This document shows positions 8,092 through 11,895 of a stretch of 11,895 nucleotides of DNA, piece by piece. Position 1 is the first letter of the stretch. Each line of letters opens with the position of its first letter. The notes under the pieces were generated by a model. The model had not been told where the DNA came from. It ran no database searches and saw only the letters and a list, made by a program, of their open reading frames with translations. The translations under genes were made by a program, and so were the position numbers. Origin of the DNA: JANXYW01 sp031400455 (GTDB lineage Bacteria; Chloroflexota; Dehalococcoidia; DSTF01; JACRBR01). The stretch lies in the NCBI GenBank assembly GCA_031400455.1, contig JANNPX010000018.1, positions 1-11,895 of the forward strand, read 5' to 3'.

Positions 8092-8496
8092 ATGACATCT
8101 CCTCCCCGCACAAGCATCTCCGCATTCCCTAGAGGTCATGAGTTCTCGTCCGCGACCTTCCAACTCGATCGTCACGCCGTGCGTGCCTACCTCGCCGCCG
8201 TGGGAGACGCGAACGACTACGGCGACGAAGTGCCGCCGCTGGCAGCCGTCGCGCTGGGCCTGAACGCACTGCAGCAGCAGATCGCCTTGCCCGAAGGATC
8301 ACTGCACACCGGCCAGGAGGTCGAGCACTCCGCCGTCGTGCGTGCGGGCGAGGCGCTGACCCTCACCGGCCGCATCGCGCAACGCTCGGAGCGGCAAGGC
8401 TTCGTGATCAGCGTGATTGAATTCGAAGTGGCGAACGCCGGCGGGATCGCCATTCGTGCGCGCACTACGATCATGGCGCCAGGCGTGGCCGCATGA
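8092..8496 (+). CDS. FAS1-type/MaoC-like hotdog protein, probable non-catalytic hydratase subunit
   Basis: This 134-residue protein has the length and pattern of a single-hotdog MaoC-like subunit with an N-terminal FAS1-dehydratase character. VRAYLAAVGDANDY (near residues 26-39) aligns with the hydratase motif A-x-GD-x-NP-x-H but lacks the NP-x-H part, so the catalytic His appears absent. HTGQEVEHSAVVRAGEAL fits the following hotdog strand region. A catalytic MaoC protein is encoded immediately downstream with an ATGA overlap. The pair is therefore likely to form a heterodimeric (R)-specific enoyl-CoA/acyl-thioester hydratase, as in the mycobacterial HadAB/HadBC arrangement, with this protein as the structural half. 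The acyl substrate is unknown. Confidence 0.75.
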   Translation: MTSPPRTSISAFPRGHEFSSATFQLDRHAVRAYLAAVGDANDYGDEVPPLAAVALGLNALQQQIALPEGSLHTGQEVEHSAVVRAGEALTLTGRIAQRSERQGFVISVIEFEVANAGGIAIRARTTIMAPGVAA

Positions 8497-8876
8497 GCAT
8501 CGAAGTGCAGTTGGTCTCTCGAGTCATAACGCAGGAACGGATAGCCGCGTATGCGGACGCATCCGGCGACCACAACCCGATCCATGTCGATCAGGAGTTC
8601 GCGCGTGCTACGCCGTTTGGCGGGACGATCGCGCACGGCATGCTGGTGTTGGCGCTGCTCGGCGAGATGATGCGCGGGGCGTATGGAGAGACTTGGAGTA
8701 CGAGTGGCAAGCTTAAGGTGCGGTTCAAGGCGCCGACGCGCCCGGGCGACACCGTCACGGCATCAGCCGTGCTATCGAAGGAGAGCGCGGAGAGCGTCGA
8801 ATACGCCGTCCAATGCGCCAGCCAGAGCGGCGAGGTGCTGATCGACGGCCGCGCCAGCGTGAGGATGAGTGGATGA
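8493..8876 (+). CDS. MaoC-like (R)-hydratase, catalytic subunit
   Basis: This 127-residue hotdog protein carries the hydratase-2 signature YADASGDHNPIHVD at residues 20-33, with D26 and H31 as the expected catalytic dyad. FGGTIAHGML follows, as is typical of the family. Members add water reversibly to trans-2-enoyl thioesters. The start codon overlaps the previous stop (ATGA, 8493-8496) and its own stop overlaps the next start in the same way. This supports stoichiometric production with the upstream non-catalytic partner. Confidence 0.88.
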   Translation: MSIEVQLVSRVITQERIAAYADASGDHNPIHVDQEFARATPFGGTIAHGMLVLALLGEMMRGAYGETWSTSGKLKVRFKAPTRPGDTVTASAVLSKESAESVEYAVQCASQSGEVLIDGRASVRMSG

Positions 8877-9343
8877 GCGACGAAGAATCACCGCCTCGGA
8901 TGTGTTTCGCGTGCGGCAACGCGAACGATCAGGGGTTGCACATGACGTTCCGGCAAGAGGGCGATCGGACGGTCTGCGACTACACGCCGTGCGCGTACCA
9001 GCAAGGCTATCCGGGACGCATGCACGGTGGCCTCGTTTCGACGCTGATCGACGAGTCGATGGGTTGGGCCGTGTATCACGCAAAGCAGTGGGGTGCGACG
9101 GCGCGCCTGAACATTCGATACCGGCGTCCGGTCGATCTCGCGCAAACGCTGCGAATCGAGGCGTGGGTCGTGAAAGAGCGAGGCCGCCTCATGGAGTTGC
9201 GGGCGGAAGTACACGGCGAGGGGGGCCAACTGCTCGCCGAAGGCGACGGCGTCTTCATGCGCCTCGATGCGCCGCTGTCCAACGAGATGTCCGACCTGGC
9301 GCGACGGAACGGCCGCGACGACGCGCCCGAGGTGGTGACGTGA
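8873..9343 (+). CDS. PaaI-type hotdog thioesterase
   Basis: This 156-residue protein begins with the CFACGNANDQGLHM segment (Cys11, Cys14) that marks a common branch of PaaI/4HBT-fold thioesterases. It then has MHGGLVSTLIDE, where H51-G52-G53 and D60 occupy the usual active-site positions. ARLNIRYRRPV follows as the next conserved strand. Family members hydrolyse acyl-CoA or aryl-CoA thioesters. The frame is open further upstream to 8813, but the ATG at 8873 is preferred because it gives the ATGA overlap seen throughout this run and starts just before the conserved region. It may release the acid from the thioester handled by the neighbouring hydratase (inference). Confidence 0.87.
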   Translation: MSDEESPPRMCFACGNANDQGLHMTFRQEGDRTVCDYTPCAYQQGYPGRMHGGLVSTLIDESMGWAVYHAKQWGATARLNIRYRRPVDLAQTLRIEAWVVKERGRLMELRAEVHGEGGQLLAEGDGVFMRLDAPLSNEMSDLARRNGRDDAPEVVT

Positions 9344-10155
9344 GTGCGTTCGTGAGCACCGCGTGGCTCGAAGAGCGCCTGCACGATCCGAACCTTCGGA
9401 TCATAGAAGCGAGCATTGCGAGAGAGTCGTACGAAGCGGCCCATATCCCGGGCGCGGTGTGGGTCGACCACTTCGCCGATCTGTTGCGCAACGGCGACGA
9501 CTCCTCGGGCGACGTGCTGATGCCGGAGCAGTATTCCGCCCTGATGAGCCGCCTCGGCGTCGGCGCGAAGACGACGATCGTGTGGTACGGCGACCGCCAC
9601 AACTCGTACGCCATCCGCGGGTTCTGGACGGACGGCTTCTACCAGCACGCTGGCGTGTCGTACGTGCTCGAAGGCGGCCGCGAGCGCTGGATCGCCGAAG
9701 GACGCCCGATGACGAACGATGTGGCGGCACCTTCGCCCGCGGTCTACCCAGTACCGACCTCGAAGGACGAGTCGAACCGTGCGGACTGGCAGCAAGTCAG
9801 CGCCGCGATTGGTGCGGCCGACCGTGTCGTGCTTGACGTGCGTTCTCAGGCCGAGTACGACGGGAGCAGCGTGCGGGCGAAGCGCGGCGGCCACATCCCG
9901 AGTGCGGTGCACATCGAATGGACGGACGCCACCGCTGGCGACAACGTACTGCGCAGCGCCGACGAATTGCGAGCGATGTATGCGGCCGCCGGCGTGACGC
10001 CCGACAAGGAGATCATCGCGCACTGTCAGCTCGGCATCCGTGCCGCGCACACATGGTTCGTCCTCAAGCACGTACTCGGGTATCCGGATGTGAAGAACTA
10101 CGACGGCTCCTGGCAGGAGTGGGGCAACCGCGACGACCTGCGGGTGGAGGTGTAG
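9340..10155 (+). CDS. Tandem-domain rhodanese (thiosulfate/3-mercaptopyruvate sulfurtransferase type)
   Basis: This 271-residue protein contains two rhodanese domains. The first (about 1-135) has YEAAHIPGAVWVDH but carries Asp (D85, in VWYGDRHN) where the active-site Cys would be, as is normal for the inactive domain. The second (about 150-271) has VVLDVRSQAEYDG, HIPSAVHIEW and the active-site loop CQLGIR with C229. HTWFVL and KNYDGSWQEWGN follow, close to the actinobacterial CysA-type sulfurtransferases. It transfers sulfane sulfur from a donor such as thiosulfate to a thiophilic acceptor. The GTG start at 9340 overlaps the previous stop (GTGA). The frame is open upstream to 8869, but that part only shadows the thioesterase gene. 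Its role beside three hotdog enzymes is not evident. Confidence 0.93.
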   Translation: MSAFVSTAWLEERLHDPNLRIIEASIARESYEAAHIPGAVWVDHFADLLRNGDDSSGDVLMPEQYSALMSRLGVGAKTTIVWYGDRHNSYAIRGFWTDGFYQHAGVSYVLEGGRERWIAEGRPMTNDVAAPSPAVYPVPTSKDESNRADWQQVSAAIGAADRVVLDVRSQAEYDGSSVRAKRGGHIPSAVHIEWTDATAGDNVLRSADELRAMYAAAGVTPDKEIIAHCQLGIRAAHTWFVLKHVLGYPDVKNYDGSWQEWGNRDDLRVEV

Positions 10156-10166
10156 CCGCGCGTTGA

Positions 10167-10188
10167 TTCACCGCGGAGGCGCGGAGGG
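10167..10188. repeat. short tandem motif resembling a widespread intergenic repeat
   Basis: Two imperfect copies of CGCGGAGG stand in tandem just after the rhodanese stop codon, preceded by TTCAC. The pattern resembles the ACCACGGAGGCACGGAGG type of intergenic element found in many environmental bacterial genomes (recalled, not searched). Only one unit pair is present here. Confidence 0.35.
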
Positions 10189-10207
10189 ATTTAGGGTTGC
10201 GCAAGCG

Positions 10208-10232
10208 CGAGAGTTATCGTGCACGACTCTCG
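10208..10232. terminator. possible bidirectional transcription stop between convergent genes
   Basis: CGAGAGT (10208-10214) and ACTCTCG (10226-10232) form a perfect 7-bp stem. The 11-nt loop contains most of the palindrome CGTGCACG. It lies 5 nt past the stop of the secreted-protein gene and about 50 nt past the rhodanese stop. There is no T-tract on either strand, so intrinsic termination is uncertain. Confidence 0.35.
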
Positions 10233-10236
10233 GCTA

Positions 10237-11235
10237 TCATCTGACCTTCCGCCGCCGCCACGTCGCCCAGGTGCCAGCAGCCAGAGCCGCGAGAACTGCG
10301 CAGGCTGCGCCGAGGATGTACATCGAATAATTGCGGCTTGACGAAGCGGCGGCAGACGGCAGTGCCGCCACGTCCGGCTGTTCGGCGATGCCGGCAACTG
10401 ATGGAGCCACAGGGGTATTCGTTGCTGTCGATGTCGCCGTGGATGTCAGCGTTGGTGTTGATGTTGCCGTGGGCGTGGTCGTGGGTGTGAAGGTCGACGT
10501 GGGTGTTGTGGGCGCGTCTGGCTCGAAGTCGTAAGTGGTGTCCACGCTGTTGATGCCGATGGTGAAGGCATCGACGTACGACTCCGCGCCATCAGCTTGG
10601 CAAGCCCTGGCAAGCACGATGCCTCCATGACCCGGATCAGGGGGCGAGGCAGGAGAATCGACGACGTACGGATCAACCGAAGGATGATACTCGGCGATGA
10701 AGGCCAGGTATTCCGCAATCGTCCCACCGGCGAATACGCCCGGCTGCGGCTCGCCGCCAAAAAGCGTCGAGCGCCACTGGCCGCTCATGGCATTCCACTG
10801 CTGCCAAACGTGCGGCACGACGCTCTGGCTTTGGAATCCGGGGACGAAGTTCAGGAGATCTACTCCGACGTCCGTGCTCACAAAAAGGCCCAGTTTGAGG
10901 TAGTTAATTGACGGCCCGGTGACGGGTTCGTACGCGTAGTAACTGAGGCTCGTGAATTGGCCAAGCTTAACGCCGTTGTACCCATATTTGTACAAATCGG
11001 CTGCCGCGCTGCTCGCTGCGCCGCACGACAGGTGAGCAGAGCCCGCGCCCGTTGGTGCTGTTCCGGGCCCGGTAACGAATTCGCCCATACCACTACCGTA
11101 CGTGTAAGCGGCCCACCCCTGCATGCTCGAAGGCGATACCACCACCGTCGCCGCGAAGGCCGTCCCGATGACTACGGCGAGCGCGGCCGCCACAGATAGC
11201 GCGAGCACAGCCAGGGTCCGTACGCCGAAGGTCAT
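10237..11235 (-). CDS. Secreted, C-terminally membrane-anchored protein with Thr/Pro stalk
   Basis: A 332-residue protein of unknown function with a clear cell-surface layout. Residues 1-28 are a signal peptide ending in an AFA cleavage motif. Residues 29 to about 240 form an aromatic-, Gly- and Ser-rich, probably beta-sandwich domain. Cys71 and Cys212 in it could form a disulfide. Its end, VDAFTIGINSVDTTYDFEP, and the segment VWQQWNAMSGQWRS resemble a recurring domain of secreted bacterial proteins with no assigned role. Residues 242-279 are a Thr/Pro/Ser/Ala-rich stalk. Residues 304-326 are a transmembrane helix followed by RRRK, so the C-terminus should stay inside the cell with the domain outside. 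A GGTGGGAG ribosome-binding sequence precedes the ATG and a good promoter lies just upstream. Its gene follows the metallopeptidase gene on the same strand after a 100-nt gap. Confidence 0.87.
   Translation of the reverse strand: MTFGVRTLAVLALSVAAALAVVIGTAFAATVVVSPSSMQGWAAYTYGSGMGEFVTGPGTAPTGAGSAHLSCGAASSAAADLYKYGYNGVKLGQFTSLSYYAYEPVTGPSINYLKLGLFVSTDVGVDLLNFVPGFQSQSVVPHVWQQWNAMSGQWRSTLFGGEPQPGVFAGGTIAEYLAFIAEYHPSVDPYVVDSPASPPDPGHGGIVLARACQADGAESYVDAFTIGINSVDTTYDFEPDAPTTPTSTFTPTTTPTATSTPTLTSTATSTATNTPVAPSVAGIAEQPDVAALPSAAASSSRNYSMYILGAACAVLAALAAGTWATWRRRKVR
10399..10512 (-). repeat. low-complexity Thr/Pro codon repeat (protein stalk)
   Basis: This segment is made of degenerate ACN/CCN/GCN codons encoding alternating Thr with Pro, Ser or Ala. 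It shows as runs of GTNG-like triplets on the plus strand. Such stalks space a surface domain away from the membrane and often vary in length between strains. The copies are degenerate in sequence, so it is not a perfect tandem repeat. Confidence 0.7.
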
Positions 11236-11262
11236 GACGCTCCCACCACTAGACGTAGCACG

Positions 11263-11291
11263 ATCATACGCGTACGAGCCGTCGATGTCAC
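11263..11291 (-). promoter_or_regulatory. sigma70-like promoter of the secreted-protein gene
   Basis: On the minus strand GTGACA (11286-11291, 5/6 to the -35 consensus) is separated by exactly 17 nt from TATGAT (11263-11268, 5/6 to the -10 consensus). The predicted start near 11256 leaves a leader of about 20 nt containing the ribosome-binding sequence GGTGGGAG. Confidence 0.6.
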
Positions 11292-11312
11292 GTGCCGTTC
11301 GCGCTTATCACG

Positions 11313-11329
11313 GTCGGATTTCATCCGAC
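11313..11329 (-). terminator. hairpin downstream of the metallopeptidase gene
   Basis: GTCGGAT (11313-11319) and ATCCGAC (11323-11329) form a perfect 7-bp stem with a 3-nt loop, 7 nt past the metallopeptidase stop. No U-tract follows. It could end the glycosylase-metallopeptidase transcript or be a regulator site upstream of the next promoter. Confidence 0.4.
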
Positions 11330-11335
11330 GTCTGT

Positions 11336-11713
11336 CTAATACGCATCGATCTCCCGCAGCCGCTCGTCGGTGATGCCGAAGTAATGTGCGATCTCGTGCT
11401 TCACGACGTGCCGCACGCGCTCCGCGAGGTCGTCGGCGTCGGCCGCGAGGCGCTGCAGCGGCTGCTGGAAGATGACGATGCGGTCGGGCAGCGTCATGTT
11501 GTAGTGCGCGCCGCGCTTCGTGAGCGGGATACCTCGGTAGATGCCGAGAATCGTGCTTCCGGCGGGACTGCTCGTGCGCGCGTAGTCGTCGGGCCGTGCC
11601 CAATCCTCCACGCCGAACTCCACATTGGCGATTTGCTCACGGAACTCGTCCGGCAACGCTGCGACGGCGTCCATGACGATCGCCTCAAGCTGCTCGCGGT
11701 CGATCTCGTGCAT
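11336..11713 (-). CDS. Small zincin-like metallopeptidase family protein
   Basis: This 125-residue protein belongs to the minimal metallopeptidase family with an HExxH near the C-terminus. HEIAHYFGITDERLREID has H106 and H110 as zinc ligands, E107 as the catalytic acid/base and D116 as a possible third ligand. ILGIYRGIPLTKR and LPDRIVIFQQPL are conserved strand segments. The natural target is not established for the family. An in-frame ATG lies upstream at 11752, but the start at 11713 is preferred: it overlaps the stop of the upstream glycosylase gene (TGATG) and places the start just before the family's conserved N-terminal helix. Confidence 0.87.
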   Translation of the reverse strand: MHEIDREQLEAIVMDAVAALPDEFREQIANVEFGVEDWARPDDYARTSSPAGSTILGIYRGIPLTKRGAHYNMTLPDRIVIFQQPLQRLAADADDLAERVRHVVKHEIAHYFGITDERLREIDAY

Positions 11714-11895
11714 CAGAGCGTGACGATGTCGCTGCGGCGCCACAGATACCACGTGGCTGCGCTACGGTAGGGGCGCCATGGTTCGGCGATTTCCTCCATC
11801 TGCGCAGGCGTCGGCATCTCGTCGAGGCCGTACGCCGAACGCATCGAGGAGCGGACGCCGAGGTCGCCGACGGGCAGCACGTCGGGCCGTCCGAG
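11713..11895 (-). CDS. DNA-3-methyladenine glycosylase II (AlkA-type, HhH-GPD), C-terminal 60 residues
   Basis: This is the 3' end of a gene entering from the right edge. The visible residues run GRPDVLPVGDLGVRSSM, then YGLDEMP, and end with AEPWRPYRSAATWYLWRRSD. This is the typical C-terminus of AlkA-like base-excision glycosylases. The Asp in PVGDLG is the expected catalytic residue that attacks the deoxyribose of alkylated bases. The helix-hairpin-helix and N-terminal domain lie outside the window. The stop codon shares a base with the metallopeptidase start, so the two are probably co-translated. Confidence 0.88.
   Translation of the reverse strand, partial: LGRPDVLPVGDLGVRSSMRSAYGLDEMPTPAQMEEIAEPWRPYRSAATWYLWRRSDIVTL

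Noticed and set aside
8869..9339. N-terminal extension of the rhodanese frame through the thioesterase gene
   Set aside because: The extra residues are an out-of-frame reading of the thioesterase; the GTG at 9340 starts right at the rhodanese fold with the usual 4-nt overlap.
9076..10071. Minus-strand 331-aa open frame opposite the thioesterase and rhodanese
   Set aside because: It is antisense to two well-supported genes and has no recognisable motif.
10399..10512. Treating the Thr/Pro region as a CRISPR or satellite array
   Set aside because: Units are degenerate and in frame with an intact protein; there are no spacers.

Overview
GC-rich bacterial window, densely packed with genes in two blocks of opposite orientation. 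The proteins suggest a Chloroflexota-like bacterium (an inference; no rRNA or marker gene is present). The hints are a kinase/AAA/TPR/cyclase giant protein, a secreted protein with a Thr/Pro stalk, and an RPH/phenylphosphate-synthase-like pair split into separate genes.

Left block, minus strand (1-5632). The first 3955 bases are one very long open gene that runs off the left edge. It encodes a Hanks-type Ser/Thr kinase, an AAA-type signalling ATPase, a long TPR-like region and the start of a class III nucleotide cyclase. Upstream of it on the same strand is a PEP-utilising protein carrying the phosphohistidine domain (4052-5632).

Central divergent region and plus-strand block (5633-10155). 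Across a short shared intergenic region lies the matching ATP-binding half of the same enzyme type (5779-6621), on the opposite strand. It overlaps an MFS exporter gene (6614-8035). A tight run of four genes follows, each overlapping the next by 4 nt: an FAS1/MaoC-type hotdog protein, a catalytic MaoC hydratase, a PaaI-type hotdog thioesterase and a two-domain rhodanese. This run may have its own leaderless promoter.

Right block, minus strand (10237-11895). The order of transcription is a DNA glycosylase of AlkA type (only its C-terminus is in the window), a small zincin-like metallopeptidase overlapping its stop codon, then a secreted, C-terminally anchored protein with a good sigma70-like promoter. 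It converges on the rhodanese gene.

The most notable arrangement is the divergently transcribed split dikinase pair next to an exporter and a CoA-thioester/sulfur cassette. The two halves together contain all the catalytic elements of a PEP-synthase-like phosphotransferase, but the substrate cannot be read from the sequence. No tRNA, rRNA, CRISPR array, transposase or integrase was seen, and no stretch longer than 300 bases lacks a gene.
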